Assembly (NCBI RefSeq): GCF_946190065.1
Contig: NZ_CAMHZD010000004.1
Coordinates: 1-64,000, forward strand
DNA length: 64,000 nucleotides
Direction of reading: 5' to 3'
Source of the DNA: Streptococcus mitis
GTDB taxonomy: Bacteria; Bacillota; Bacilli; Lactobacillales; Streptococcaceae
In this document: positions 30,074 to 39,087 of the stretch, in pieces
Layout of the letters: each line of letters begins with the position of its first letter
Numbering within the stretch: position 1 is the stretch's first letter
The notes under the pieces: model-generated
Seen by the model: the letters and a program-made list of their open reading frames with translations, nothing else
Database searches by the model: none
Told to the model about the DNA's origin: nothing
Translations under genes and position numbers: made by a program

Positions 30074-31360
30074 TTAAGCACGCACTGTGACGCTAGTTCC
30101 ATCTTCCTTATAAAGATTGATGAGACCTTCTTTAAGAGCTCGAACCATGTCTCCAGCTTGAACAGGTTGTGGGACTTTGATTGTCAAGAGTTCCATTGGA
30201 TTTGGAGCGCGGTCTATTTTATTGCCTTTGGCATCATGTAAATTTTCGATATACGTTTCAAAATGACGGAAACCTGGGCCATAAAACTCAACTTGGTCTC
30301 CTTCGTTAATAACGTTCCGTTGACGAATAGTTGCTGTTTGTGTCGCATCATCATAAGAAACCACTTCAGCAACAAACTTATACTCAGGAATTTTACGACG
30401 AGCACCAAACAACTGCTCATTTTCCGATGGTGTACCGTAGTAGAAACCTGTTGCTAATTCACGTTGGGCAACCTTCCACATCTCATCAATCAAGTCTTGC
30501 TTGATAGCTTCAAACTTCTCTGGACTCTCTAGATAAGCATCAACAGCCGCCTTGTAGCAGTTGGTTACAGTTGAAACATAGTGAATAGACTTCATACGTC
30601 CTTCGATTTTTAGACTGTCCACACCGTTTTCAATCATATCTGGGATATGGTCAATCATAGACATATCAACGGCAGACATCGAAAATTCTTCTGGAATTTC
30701 ACCTTTAAGGCTCTTACGTTCTTGACCAAATGGCATGTCGTAAAGATCGTATTTCCAGCGACAAGACTGTGAACAACCACCACGGTTGGCATCACGCATA
30801 CTCATATGGTTTGAAAGAGTACAACGACCAGAGTAAGAAATACACATGGCTCCGTGGACAAAGGCTTCAATCTCAACATCTGTACGTTTGCGAATTTCAG
30901 CTAATTCTTCCATCGAAACCTCACGCGCCAAAACGACACGAGTTAAGCCCAGTTCTTTCCAGAACTCAAGGGTTTCATAGTTAGTGGCACTTGCTTGGGT
31001 AGAGAGGTGGATTTCAAGACCTGGTGCTTCAGTCGCTGCAATCATAATCAAGGCTGGGTCAGATACGATAACTGCTGCAATCCCGATATCACGCAGTTTA
31101 CGGAACCACTCACCAGCACCAGCTTCATTTCCTTCGTGCATAACCATGTTGGCAGCCACATAAACCTTAGCACCATACTTGGCCGCAAACTGGACACCTT
31201 CTTCCATCTGTTCAAAGGTAAAGTTTCCTGCACGGCTACGAAGACCATAGGCCTGACCACCGATAAAGACAGCATCTGCACCATACTGAACAGCCACTTT
31301 TAGCTTCTCTAAAGTCCCTGCCGGTGATAAAACCTCAGGACGTTTTAATGTTTTTGTCAT
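30074..31360 (-). CDS. U32 peptidase-family protein, probable tRNA prephenate-dependent hydroxylation protein
   Basis: The protein has 428 residues of the YegQ/TrhP-like U32 family. It starts RPEVLSPAGTLEKLKVAVQYGADAVFIGG. Further family features are the signature EAFVHGAMCISYSGRCTLSNHM and the cluster GGCSQSCRW; the cysteines are thought to bind an Fe-S cluster. Relatives catalyse hydroxylation of U34 in tRNAs to 5-hydroxyuridine. The chosen ATG at 31360 follows AGGAGA; an upstream in-frame ATG at 31378 lacks an SD. The family name peptidase is historical; proteolysis is not implied. Confidence 0.9.
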   Translation of the reverse strand: MTKTLKRPEVLSPAGTLEKLKVAVQYGADAVFIGGQAYGLRSRAGNFTFEQMEEGVQFAAKYGAKVYVAANMVMHEGNEAGAGEWFRKLRDIGIAAVIVSDPALIMIAATEAPGLEIHLSTQASATNYETLEFWKELGLTRVVLAREVSMEELAEIRKRTDVEIEAFVHGAMCISYSGRCTLSNHMSMRDANRGGCSQSCRWKYDLYDMPFGQERKSLKGEIPEEFSMSAVDMSMIDHIPDMIENGVDSLKIEGRMKSIHYVSTVTNCYKAAVDAYLESPEKFEAIKQDLIDEMWKVAQRELATGFYYGTPSENEQLFGARRKIPEYKFVAEVVSYDDATQTATIRQRNVINEGDQVEFYGPGFRHFETYIENLHDAKGNKIDRAPNPMELLTIKVPQPVQAGDMVRALKEGLINLYKEDGTSVTVRA

Positions 31361-31470
31361 GATTTCTCCTATTTGCAATATAAAAGTTTGACGTTTTTCC
31401 TTCTCATTTTATAGTAAATAAGCCATAAAATCAAGCCTAGACAGATTGTTTTGACAATTCTAATCTTTTA

Positions 31471-31585
31471 ATACTCTTCGAAAATCTCTTCAAACCACAT
31501 CAGCTTCCATCTGCAACCTCAAAACACTGTTTTGAGCAACCTGCGGCTAGCTTCCTAGTTTGCTTTTTGATTTTCATTGAGTATA
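31471..31585 (-). repeat. BOX element (boxA-boxC form)
   Basis: Read on the minus strand it begins TATACTCAATGAAAATCAAA, the boxA start, continues through CAAACTAGGAAGCTAGCCGC and the self-complementary TCAAAACACTGTTTTGA, and ends with the boxC-like GTGGTTTGAAGAGATTTTCG. A full boxB is not visible, so it is a short form. BOX elements are typical of S. pneumoniae and close relatives. It fills most of the gap between guaA and the U32 gene. Confidence 0.85.
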
Positions 31586-31660
31586 AGATTTTCATAATGA
31601 CTGATAAATTGTCGAAAATTAACCTAGTTTTAACAAGTGGTCAAAAATCCAGATAAAGTA

Positions 31661-31684
31661 AAAACCAGTATCCAATGATACTGG
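31661..31684 (-). terminator. Terminator of guaA
   Basis: CCAGTATC and GATACTGG form a stem with loop ATTG, followed by T4 and T-rich sequence on the minus strand. Confidence 0.8.
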
Positions 31685-31717
31685 CTCATTAAACTACATA
31701 AATTAGTCCTTAGATGA

Positions 31718-33280
31718 CTACTCCCACTCTACTGTTGCAGGTGGTTTACTTGTAATATCGTAGACGATACGGTTAACATGATCCACTTCGTTTACGATAC
31801 GTACTGAGATTTTTTGAAGGACATCCCATGGAATTTTGGCAAAATCAGCAGTCATACCATCGATAGAGGTAATAGCACGGATTGCAATAGTGTAGTCGTA
31901 CGTACGACCGTCACCCATAACCCCAACTGAACGAACACCTGTATTAACTGTGAAGTATTGCCAGATATCGCGGTCAAGACCAGCTTTAGCGATTTCTTCA
32001 CGAAGGATAGCATCTGATTCACGAACGGTTTCAAGTTTCTCTTCAGTAATTTCTCCCATGACACGGATCGCAAGTCCTGGTCCTGGGAATGGTTGGCGCC
32101 ATACGATATGGTCTGGCATACCAAGCTCTGTACCAAGGGCACGAACTTCGTCTTTATAAAGAGTGTTGAGCGGTTCGATCAATTCAAACTGCATGTCTTC
32201 TGGAAGACCACCAACGTTGTGGTGTGACTTGATCGTCTGAGCTGTGTCTGTGCCAGACTCGATAACGTCTGTATAAAGAGTTCCTTGAGCAAGGAATTTT
32301 ACATCTTTGAGCTTGCTTGCTTCGTCATCAAAGACATATACAAACTCGTTACCGATGATTTTACGTTTTTGTTCAGGGTCAGAAACACCAGCAAGTTTGT
32401 CAAGGAAACGCTTAGCTGCGTCTGCTTTGACGATATTCAAACCAAACTTACCACCAAGCATGTCCATAACTTGATCCGCTTCTCCTTTACGAAGAAGACC
32501 GTGGTCCACGAAGATACAGATCAATTGATCGCCAATTGCTTTTTGGAGAAGAACACCAACAACTGAAGAGTCAACTCCACCTGAAAGGCCAAGAAGGACA
32601 CGTTTATCACCGACGGTTTCACGGATTTTTTGGATCTGCATGTCAATGAAGTTATCCATTGACCAGTCGCCTTTAGCCTTACAAATGTTAAGGGAAAAGT
32701 TACGAAGGATATCATTTCCGTATACAGAATGACGAACTTCTGGGTGGAATTGGATACCGTAAATGTGTTTATCTGGGTTTTCGATGGCTGCGTATGGGCA
32801 GTCAGCTGATGTACCTGTACGAACAAAGTCAGAAGGAATCTCAGTAACCGCATCACCATGGCTCATCAAAACAGTCTGCTCATCTGGGGTTGATTCAAAA
32901 AGAGCTGATGGGGTGTGAGTAAGAGTTGATTGACCGTATTCACGATTTCCAGCATCGCCTGCAGGAACAACTTTTCCTCCAAGTTTATGGGTCAACAACT
33001 GCATACCGTAACAGATTCCCAAAATAGGAATTCCGAGTTCGAAGATTTCTGGGTCAATATCGAATGAACCATCTTCGTATACAGAGTTTGGACCACCTGA
33101 AAGGATGATTCCTACAGGGTTGATTTCACGAACTTCAGCAGCTGAAATTTTATGGCTCTTTAGTTCTGAAAAAACACCAATCTCACGGATACGGCGTGAA
33201 ATCAGCTGGTTGTACTGGCTACCATAGTCCAAAACGATGATTTTTTCTACATCTTGCAAATCAGTTGAAATGTTGCTCAT
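31718..33280 (-). CDS. guaA: GMP synthase (glutamine-hydrolysing)
   Basis: This 520-residue cytoplasmic enzyme converts XMP to GMP using glutamine and ATP. The N-terminal class I glutamine amidotransferase domain has the nucleophile in GICYGMQLL and the catalytic His in IQFHPEV. The ATP-pyrophosphatase domain has PP-loop LSGGVDSSV, and the C-terminal dimerisation domain ends PPATVEWE. The ATG at 33280 has AAAGGA upstream. It is transcribed divergently from the GntR regulator. Confidence 0.98.
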   Translation of the reverse strand: MSNISTDLQDVEKIIVLDYGSQYNQLISRRIREIGVFSELKSHKISAAEVREINPVGIILSGGPNSVYEDGSFDIDPEIFELGIPILGICYGMQLLTHKLGGKVVPAGDAGNREYGQSTLTHTPSALFESTPDEQTVLMSHGDAVTEIPSDFVRTGTSADCPYAAIENPDKHIYGIQFHPEVRHSVYGNDILRNFSLNICKAKGDWSMDNFIDMQIQKIRETVGDKRVLLGLSGGVDSSVVGVLLQKAIGDQLICIFVDHGLLRKGEADQVMDMLGGKFGLNIVKADAAKRFLDKLAGVSDPEQKRKIIGNEFVYVFDDEASKLKDVKFLAQGTLYTDVIESGTDTAQTIKSHHNVGGLPEDMQFELIEPLNTLYKDEVRALGTELGMPDHIVWRQPFPGPGLAIRVMGEITEEKLETVRESDAILREEIAKAGLDRDIWQYFTVNTGVRSVGVMGDGRTYDYTIAIRAITSIDGMTADFAKIPWDVLQKISVRIVNEVDHVNRIVYDITSKPPATVEWE

Positions 33281-33362
33281 CTTTTTCCTTTCTCAAAAGA
33301 AATATCTTTTTCCAATATTCTATCACAAATAAGGGTGAATTACCAACTAAACAAGGCGAAGA

Positions 33363-33392
33363 TTGACTTTTTCTAGTTTATTGGGGTACAAT
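33363..33392 (+). promoter_or_regulatory. Promoter of the GntR regulator gene
   Basis: TTGACT (33363-33368) and TACAAT (33387-33392) with 18-bp spacing, 28 bp before the start codon. Confidence 0.65.
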
Positions 33393-33420
33393 AGAGAAAA
33401 GATAGAAATGAAGTGAAAAT

Positions 33421-34119
33421 ATGCTACCAGCTTATATGAAAATCCATGATCAGATAAAAAAGGATATTGACGAGCACCGTTGGTCCATTGGTGAGAGGCT
33501 GCCGAGTGAAAGAGATTTGGCTGAACAATTCGAGGTCAGTCGGATGACCCTCCGCCAAGCCGTATCTCTATTAGTTGAAGAAGGCGTCTTAGAACGCCGT
33601 GTAGGAAGTGGCACCTTTGTTTCCAGTACTCGAGTACAAGAAAAGATGCGAGGGACAACCAGTTTTACTGAAATTGTTAAGTCCCAAGGTAAAGTACCCT
33701 CTAGCCAGCTCATTTCCTACAGAAAAACTATTCCCAATGAGCAGGAAGTTGCCAAGCTAAGAATTTCTCCTACCGAAAATATTATCCGAATGGAACGTGT
33801 TCGCTATGCCGACCAAGTCCCTCTGGTTTATGAAGTTGCTTCTATTCCTGAAAAATTCATTAAGGATTTTAAGAAAGAAGAAATCACCAGTCATTTCTTC
33901 CAAACCTTGCAAAAACATGGCTACCGTATCGGCAAATCACAGCAGACCATCTATGCTCGTCTCGCTAAGGAAAAAATTGCCCACTATTTGGAAGTTGAAA
34001 AAGGACATGCTATTCTTGGACTGACTCAGGTTTCTTACCTAGAAGATGGGACAGCTTTTGAATACGTAAAAAGCCAATATGTAGGCGAACGCTTTGAATT
34101 TTATCTTGAGAATAACTAG
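33421..34119 (+). CDS. GntR/HutC-family transcriptional regulator
   Basis: The 232-residue protein has an N-terminal winged helix (residues about 8-70: GERLPSERDLAEQFEVSRMT, LRQAVSLLVEEGVLERRVGSGTF) and a C-terminal UTRA ligand-binding domain (about 90-230, ending GTAFEYVKSQYVGERFEFYL). Members of this subfamily respond to sugars or sugar phosphates. It is divergent from guaA; no evidence shows that it regulates guaA. The ATG at 33421 has only the weak GAAGTGAAA before it. Confidence 0.93.
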   Translation: MLPAYMKIHDQIKKDIDEHRWSIGERLPSERDLAEQFEVSRMTLRQAVSLLVEEGVLERRVGSGTFVSSTRVQEKMRGTTSFTEIVKSQGKVPSSQLISYRKTIPNEQEVAKLRISPTENIIRMERVRYADQVPLVYEVASIPEKFIKDFKKEEITSHFFQTLQKHGYRIGKSQQTIYARLAKEKIAHYLEVEKGHAILGLTQVSYLEDGTAFEYVKSQYVGERFEFYLENN

Positions 34120-34129
34120 ATTTCTAAGC

Positions 34130-34163
34130 AAAAACTCTCTGTCACGGACAAAGAGTTTTTTTA
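34130..34163. terminator. Terminator between the GntR gene and the DMT transporter
   Basis: AAAACTCT and AGAGTTTT pair around an internal TGTCACGGACA hairpin, followed by a T-run on the plus strand. It lies between convergent genes. Confidence 0.75.
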
Positions 34164-35057
34164 TTTTTCTAAGAGTAAATCTTTCAGAGAAATCAGAGTT
34201 ACAGCAAACAATATCATTGCCATGCCAAGAAAATCAATGGGATAAAATTGTTCATTCATGATCAGGAAGGCAAAGAAAACTGCCGAAATCGGCTCAATCG
34301 AAGCCAACAAACTTGACTTGACCGGTCCTATCAGACTGGCTCCTTTTAGAAAGGCTGTATAGGCAAAAACAGTCCCGATAAGAATAATGCCCGCAAAAGC
34401 GAGAAGAAAATCAAGACTAGTTGGGATAACAGTCTGTAGAACTCCTGTAAAAGGAAGGGCGACCAAACCAGCTATGACCATTCCCACACCAATGACCAAA
34501 CTGCTCCCCCACTTCTTAATCAAGGATATGGGCAAAATGATATAAAGTGCGTAAGTCAGAGCAGAAAAGAGACCCCAGAACAGGCCTGCAGGTGTCATGG
34601 ATAACTGGTCCAACTGCCCATGAGTTGCGATCAAGAAGGTCCCTCCAATGGCTAATATGATGGAAACAATCTCTCCCAGTGTCGGCGCCACCTTATCCTT
34701 GATACAGCTATAAATCAAAATCCCGACAGGACAAACATACTGAAGTACCGTCGCGGTTCCTGCATTGGTTTCCTGAATAGCAGTTAGATAGGCAAATTGA
34801 TTGAGAAAAAGTCCAATCAAAGCAAAAATGAGAAGAGACAGCAAACTCTTTCTATCCTTTAAAAAGGTCAGCATTTTATCCTTTGCAGTAGCATAAGCCA
34901 AGAGCATGAGAATTCCACCAGCGATTAAAAGACGCAAGTTGGTCAAGACTAGAGCCGAAATTCCGTGTGCCATCAGGTATTGGCCACTCGTTCCAGACAA
35001 GCCCCAAGCAATACCAGCCACAACTGTTAATAGAGTCCCTTTTAAACTGTTTGACAT
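34161..35057 (-). CDS. EamA/DMT family transporter
   Basis: This is a 298-residue membrane protein with ten predicted helices in two EamA repeats (LLTVVAGIAWGLSGTSGQYL in the first, PAGLFWGLFSALTYALYIIL in the second). Drug/metabolite-superfamily members export metabolites such as amino acids or nucleotides; substrate unknown. It is the last gene of a cppA - serine hydrolase - transporter operon, 8 bp after the hydrolase, with GGAGA before the ATG. Confidence 0.92.
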   Translation of the reverse strand: MSNSLKGTLLTVVAGIAWGLSGTSGQYLMAHGISALVLTNLRLLIAGGILMLLAYATAKDKMLTFLKDRKSLLSLLIFALIGLFLNQFAYLTAIQETNAGTATVLQYVCPVGILIYSCIKDKVAPTLGEIVSIILAIGGTFLIATHGQLDQLSMTPAGLFWGLFSALTYALYIILPISLIKKWGSSLVIGVGMVIAGLVALPFTGVLQTVIPTSLDFLLAFAGIILIGTVFAYTAFLKGASLIGPVKSSLLASIEPISAVFFAFLIMNEQFYPIDFLGMAMILFAVTLISLKDLLLEK

Positions 35058-35065
35058 GTCTCTCC

Positions 35066-36001
35066 TTACTCTTCTTTACGAATCAAGTCCATCACTTGAT
35101 TGCGATCTAAAATCCATTGAGCCCGCTCATCCTTTTCATAGGTACGATTCGATAGGAAAATAGCCGCTTCTTGCTTCTGACGATTCCACATGATAAAGGT
35201 ACCTGTATAGCCCGTATGGTCTAGCCAATCTCCTTCCAAATTCCATGCCAAAGAACGTTCCTTGTCATTCAAAGGAGAAAAATTTTGACTCAAATTTCTT
35301 GCAAAATCATCTGCTAAATAGTGTTCTAAAAAGATTTGTAAGTCCTTTACAGTCGAAAATAAACCAGCACTACCTGCATGTCTGCCCAAGAGGCGAGCCT
35401 TGGGATCATGTACCATACCGGCCTCTACACCTCTGACTGTTGGAATAGCAAGCTCAACAGGACCAAACTGAGTTTCCTTCATTTCCCAAGGTTTAAAAAC
35501 TTGTTCTTGTAAAATCACATCCAGGTTTTGATTAAAGATTCTTTCCAAAATAAAACCTAACAGCAAAAAATGGACATCTGAATAAAGAAAGGCTGGCTGA
35601 CTTCGTCTGTTGAGATGAAACATCGCTTTCTTTAATTCTGAGGCAGTTAAAAGATCACGATTGGGAATAAAAGGATCAAGGTCTGTAGCATGAGTTAAGA
35701 GCTGACGAATAGTAATATCTGGATAATCACTCTCAGCTAAAAAATCGGTTACTGGTCTGTCAATATCTAATTGACTTCTTTCCCACAAGAAGGTAAAAAC
35801 AGTACCTACCCCAACAACCTTGCTGACACTGGCTAGGTCATAAAGCAGTCCTGTCTCAGTATCCAAGCCATGCTCTGGATCACTCTGGCCTAAATAGAAC
35901 TCCGTCCATTGATTGTCCTTAAAATACGCAAAAGAGGCTCCGGGATAAATCCCTGCCTCGATTTGTTCTTCTATTTTTTTAATAATCTTGGTCCACTTCA
36001 T
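35066..36001 (-). CDS. Serine hydrolase, beta-lactamase/class C family
   Basis: The 311-residue protein belongs to the penicillin-binding/beta-lactamase class C superfamily. The SxxK nucleophile motif is SVSK in YDLASVSKVVGVG, the tyrosine motif is YSD in FLYSDVHFLLLGF, and the third motif is HTG in WLDHTGYTG. No signal peptide is evident, so it is probably cytoplasmic. Its start overlaps the cppA stop by four bases (ATGA), so the two are likely coupled. It may be an esterase or peptidase; resistance to beta-lactams is not implied. Confidence 0.9.
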   Translation of the reverse strand: MKWTKIIKKIEEQIEAGIYPGASFAYFKDNQWTEFYLGQSDPEHGLDTETGLLYDLASVSKVVGVGTVFTFLWERSQLDIDRPVTDFLAESDYPDITIRQLLTHATDLDPFIPNRDLLTASELKKAMFHLNRRSQPAFLYSDVHFLLLGFILERIFNQNLDVILQEQVFKPWEMKETQFGPVELAIPTVRGVEAGMVHDPKARLLGRHAGSAGLFSTVKDLQIFLEHYLADDFARNLSQNFSPLNDKERSLAWNLEGDWLDHTGYTGTFIMWNRQKQEAAIFLSNRTYEKDERAQWILDRNQVMDLIRKEE

Positions 36002-36723
36002 ACTTCTTCAAACCACAATTCAACATTATTTCTATCTTTACCAAGGAAGAATTTTTCAGACTTAGGAATAAAATACTCGGTAGACTCAAACCTCTCGCGA
36101 AGACTTGCTAGGTCTAATTCATTGACCAAGAACTTGAGCATAGATAAGTCCCAAGTAACCGTATTGTCCACAGTCAAATCCTGCCCCTGAGCTGGGATAA
36201 AATCAAGTGATGCCCCCATTTCAGATGATTCCAAGAAACTTTCAATATCAGTTGGAAGATGTAATTCCATAGAAATCTCAAATTTACTCAAAGAAATTGA
36301 TTCCAAATCTGTTTGAAATTCAGGCTTTTCTTCTACTTCTACTAGACTTGCTCTATCATCTTCCGCGTGAATCAAAATCAAATCATCTTCTGGTGAGAAA
36401 ATTTCAAAAGCATAGCCATTTTGACCTTTATATAATTGATGAATCGAATCTGTTTTAGATAAGAGTCCTTCTATTTCTAAGGGATTTTCCACCTTGACAA
36501 TCAGTTTAGCCAGCTTTTTTCTTCCCTCTACCTTACGAGTACGCATACTTGGAGCTTCTTCTAAAACCAGCTTTTCAAGACCTGTTTGGTCGCCTAGTGA
36601 CAGAAAGGCCGACTCTTCTAACAAGGCCTTCATACCAAGGGTTTCAATATAAAATGTTTCATTTAATTTTCTATTATTAACTTTTAAAGTAGGAATAATC
36701 CGTACAATTTGATTTACATTCAT
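35998..36723 (-). CDS. cppA: CppA family protein
   Basis: This 241-residue streptococcal protein is named after a putative C3-degrading proteinase. The N-terminal half resembles a glyoxalase/VOC fold (IVRIIPTLKVNNRKLNETFY, FLSLGDQ), and the C-terminal domain ends EKFFLGKDRNNVELWFEEV. No classical protease motif or signal peptide is visible, so the proteinase name is uncertain. ATG at 36723 follows GGAGGAA; an in-frame TTG at 36735 would put the SD inside the gene. Confidence 0.88.
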   Translation of the reverse strand: MNVNQIVRIIPTLKVNNRKLNETFYIETLGMKALLEESAFLSLGDQTGLEKLVLEEAPSMRTRKVEGRKKLAKLIVKVENPLEIEGLLSKTDSIHQLYKGQNGYAFEIFSPEDDLILIHAEDDRASLVEVEEKPEFQTDLESISLSKFEISMELHLPTDIESFLESSEMGASLDFIPAQGQDLTVDNTVTWDLSMLKFLVNELDLASLRERFESTEYFIPKSEKFFLGKDRNNVELWFEEV

Positions 36724-36815
36724 AAATTCCTCCAACTCTTTTATTTTAAAGGATTTTAGAATTTTTTACAAGATATTATGCTCAAATTTACCGATTTTTC
36801 GTAAAAATTTCATCT

Positions 36816-36840
36816 AAAAAACCGAGGATTTCCTCGGTTT
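36816..36840 (-). terminator. Terminator of the aquaglyceroporin gene
   Basis: AAACCGAGGA and TCCTCGGTTT form a perfect 10-bp stem with a 2-nt apparent loop, followed by T-run on the minus strand. Confidence 0.9.
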
Positions 36841-36847
36841 CAATTTC

Positions 36848-37753
36848 TTATAGGTAAAGGAATTTGAAGATAGCTACTGCCGCAATTGCTGCTGCGATCG
36901 GTGCTACTACTGGTACCCAAGAGTACCACCATTTTGAATCACCTTTGTGCTCACCAAGAACTGATTTTGGAAGGAAAGCATGAAGGAGACGTGGTCCCAA
37001 GTCACGGGCTGGGTTCAAGGCAGGTCCTGTAGGTCCACCAAGTGAAGTTACCAAGGCCATAACAAGGAATCCAAGTGCCAAGTGAGCAATTCCAAGACCA
37101 GATGTCATAAATGGTGCCACTTGTTCTTTAGCTTGGTCAAGTGCTGCTGTTACTTGCTCTTGAGGAATTGTTTGACCTTGAGTAGTTGCTTGAGCAACTT
37201 GAGCATTGATAGCGGCTTGTGCTTTTGATACTAGTTCAGCACCAAAGAAGTTTTTAGTCATGCCAAGAGCTGCAAAGAAAAGAACAAATGAACCAACAAA
37301 CTCGTTTACAAAACCGTTAACAGTTGCTGCGAAACGTGCTTCTTTTGTACCATTATCCAAACTTGAAATGGTTGAGAAAGTACCCAAGATATTGTTTGGA
37401 TTTTCAGTTTTCAAGTAATATGGGCGGTGTGTTGCCACAACCAAAGCTTGACCAAAGATAGCACCCAAAACTTGTGCAAGGATATAAGGCGCTACTTGTG
37501 CCCAAGGGAAAAGACCGCTAATCGCAAGTCCAAGAGTGAAGGCTGGGTTGATGTGGTTACCTGATACGTTACCAAACATCAAGGCTGGAATCATAACCCC
37601 CATACCATAACCAACAGCGATAACGATCCAGCCACTTTGATGACCTTTCGTACCTTTAAGTTCAACGTTGGCAACTGCACCATTTCCAAGAATGATCAAA
37701 ATAGCAGTGGCCAAAAATTCAGTGGCATATTTAATTGCCCATGTGAAATCCAT
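36848..37753 (-). CDS. gla: Aquaporin/glycerol facilitator family protein
   Basis: This is a 301-residue MIP-family channel. The first NPA motif is in NHINPAFTLG and the second in GPALNPARDLGPRL; the Asp after Arg is characteristic of glycerol-conducting members. Six helices and two half-helices fit. Between helices four and five there is a polar insertion of about 45 residues (AQAAINAQVAQATTQGQTIP is part of it), which resembles the Gla subgroup of lactic acid bacteria. It passes glycerol and water. It is monocistronic, with AAGGAG before the ATG. Confidence 0.92.
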   Translation of the reverse strand: MDFTWAIKYATEFLATAILIILGNGAVANVELKGTKGHQSGWIVIAVGYGMGVMIPALMFGNVSGNHINPAFTLGLAISGLFPWAQVAPYILAQVLGAIFGQALVVATHRPYYLKTENPNNILGTFSTISSLDNGTKEARFAATVNGFVNEFVGSFVLFFAALGMTKNFFGAELVSKAQAAINAQVAQATTQGQTIPQEQVTAALDQAKEQVAPFMTSGLGIAHLALGFLVMALVTSLGGPTGPALNPARDLGPRLLHAFLPKSVLGEHKGDSKWWYSWVPVVAPIAAAIAAVAIFKFLYL

Positions 37754-37790
37754 TTGATAGATTCTCCTTAAAATTTTTTAGACAATCCTT

Positions 37791-37819
37791 ATTCTATCAA
37801 TTTTTATATCTTTTAGCAA
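37791..37819 (-). promoter_or_regulatory. Promoter of the aquaglyceroporin gene
   Basis: TTGCTA (37814-37819) and TAGAAT (37791-37796) with 17-bp spacing, about 37 bp before the ATG. Confidence 0.65.
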
Positions 37820-37842
37820 TATGTTTTCTAAAAGATTAACTG

Positions 37843-37856
37843 GGAAAACGCTTTTA
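37843..37856. promoter_or_regulatory. Possible cre upstream of the aquaglyceroporin promoter
   Basis: GGAAAACGCTTTTA matches the palindromic cre pattern at 12 of 14 positions and lies 23 bp upstream of the -35. Catabolite control of glycerol uptake would make sense but is inferred. Confidence 0.35.
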
Positions 37857-37867
37857 TTCAGGGAATT

Positions 37868-37902
37868 TAAAAAGACTTAACAAATAAAGCTTGTTAAGTC
37901 TT
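37868..37902 (-). terminator. Terminator of the esterase/ATP-grasp operon
   Basis: AAGACTTAACAA and TTGTTAAGTCTT form a perfect 12-bp stem with a 7-nt loop and a T-rich tail on the minus strand. Confidence 0.9.
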
Positions 37903-37911
37903 CATATCCTA

Positions 37912-39075
37912 TTATTGACGTTGTCCGAAATCAGCAATCATTTGCTCCATTTCTTGTCGACTCGGAGTTGTCAGCATATAAAGGTAATCTCCTTGAAGTT
38001 CCGCAAAGGCCGCTGGCATGATTTTCTTAACCTTGAACTGCTGGCTGTATTTAGCAAGCAAGTCCTCCTCAGAATAGACATAATGAGCATTTGCACGGCG
38101 AGACGTAGCCAAACAATACTGAGGTTCAAAGTCTGTTACTGGGAACTCTTCTCCTGCGACTATAGATGCATAGCCACGATAAAGATCCAAGGAATGAGCA
38201 AAATTATAAACATCAATAGTGAAACCACCTGCAGGGCGGTTATTGTACTCAATGGCGATGTAATCATCCCCTTCACGGAAGAACTCAATATGGAAGAACC
38301 GTTCTTTCATACCAAATTCCTTGACAATCGCTTCACCATACTTGCGAAGTTTAGGATCCATGTCCTTAAGAACATAGTAGGAATTGTCCATCTTGTAAAT
38401 CATAAGATCCAGAGGTGTATAGGCGTAATCAAAGGTTGTTGAGAAGACAATTTTACCATCCTTGTCCACAAGACCATCAAAGGTACAAATTTCGCTAGAG
38501 GTGACAAATTTCTCAAAGAAATAAACAGTTGAATGATCCCACTCAGTCTTGAAGTGATTGATATCGTCTTCTGTCTCAAGCTTAAATGTTGCGGCTGCTC
38601 CCACTCCATTATCAGGTTTGGCAATCATTGGCAGGCCGATTTCGTTCACTGCTTGATCAACATCTGCTTCCGTCTTGATAACAGCTCCAGGGACCACAGG
38701 AACACCTGCTTTTTTGAAAAGCTTCTTCATTTCAGACTTAAATTTCGTCTTTTTGAGATCCTCTGGTTTGGCACCAAAGACATTGAATTGTTCTCTGAGT
38801 GTTGCATCCAGCTCAAGCCAGTATTCATTATGAGACTCGATGCGGTCAATTGGGCCATGTTTATAAAAGAGAAAAGCAACTGCACGTTTGACTTCATCTA
38901 CATTTTCAAGATTGTCAACACGGAAGTACTCGGTCAGGCTATTGCGTAAAGGTTCATCCAATTGCTCGTATGGTTCTTGACCGATTCCCAAGACTGTGAT
39001 GCCTTTATTAGCTAGCTCAATTGTAAACTGTTGAAAATTTTGCGGATAGTAGGGAGAAATAACAAGGTAATTCAT
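37912..39075 (-). CDS. ATP-grasp domain protein (carbamoyl-phosphate synthase-like ligase)
   Basis: The 387-residue protein begins with a Rossmann-like half (NYLVISPYYPQNFQQFTIEL). It is followed by an ATP-grasp fold: FKSEMKKLFKKAGVPVVPG as the preATP/lid entry, AKPDNGVGAAATFKL as the nucleotide loop and EYNNRPAGGFTID as the metal-binding strand. ATP-grasp ligases join a carboxylate to an amine or thiol through an acyl-phosphate. The substrate is unknown. It is the third gene of an operon behind two esterases, 12 bp after the second. The ATG follows AGGAGTT. It could modify the product of the esterases, which is inference. Confidence 0.88.
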   Translation of the reverse strand: MNYLVISPYYPQNFQQFTIELANKGITVLGIGQEPYEQLDEPLRNSLTEYFRVDNLENVDEVKRAVAFLFYKHGPIDRIESHNEYWLELDATLREQFNVFGAKPEDLKKTKFKSEMKKLFKKAGVPVVPGAVIKTEADVDQAVNEIGLPMIAKPDNGVGAAATFKLETEDDINHFKTEWDHSTVYFFEKFVTSSEICTFDGLVDKDGKIVFSTTFDYAYTPLDLMIYKMDNSYYVLKDMDPKLRKYGEAIVKEFGMKERFFHIEFFREGDDYIAIEYNNRPAGGFTIDVYNFAHSLDLYRGYASIVAGEEFPVTDFEPQYCLATSRRANAHYVYSEEDLLAKYSQQFKVKKIMPAAFAELQGDYLYMLTTPSRQEMEQMIADFGQRQ

Positions 39076-39087
39076 AGATAACTCCTT

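Noticed and set aside
33281-33420. Guanine riboswitch upstream of guaA
   Set aside because: The leader is too short and lacks the purine aptamer stems and conserved loop bases.
35066-36001. Beta-lactam resistance gene
   Set aside because: Class C-type motifs are present, but there is no signal peptide and the gene is coupled to cppA; many streptococcal relatives are housekeeping esterases or peptidases.
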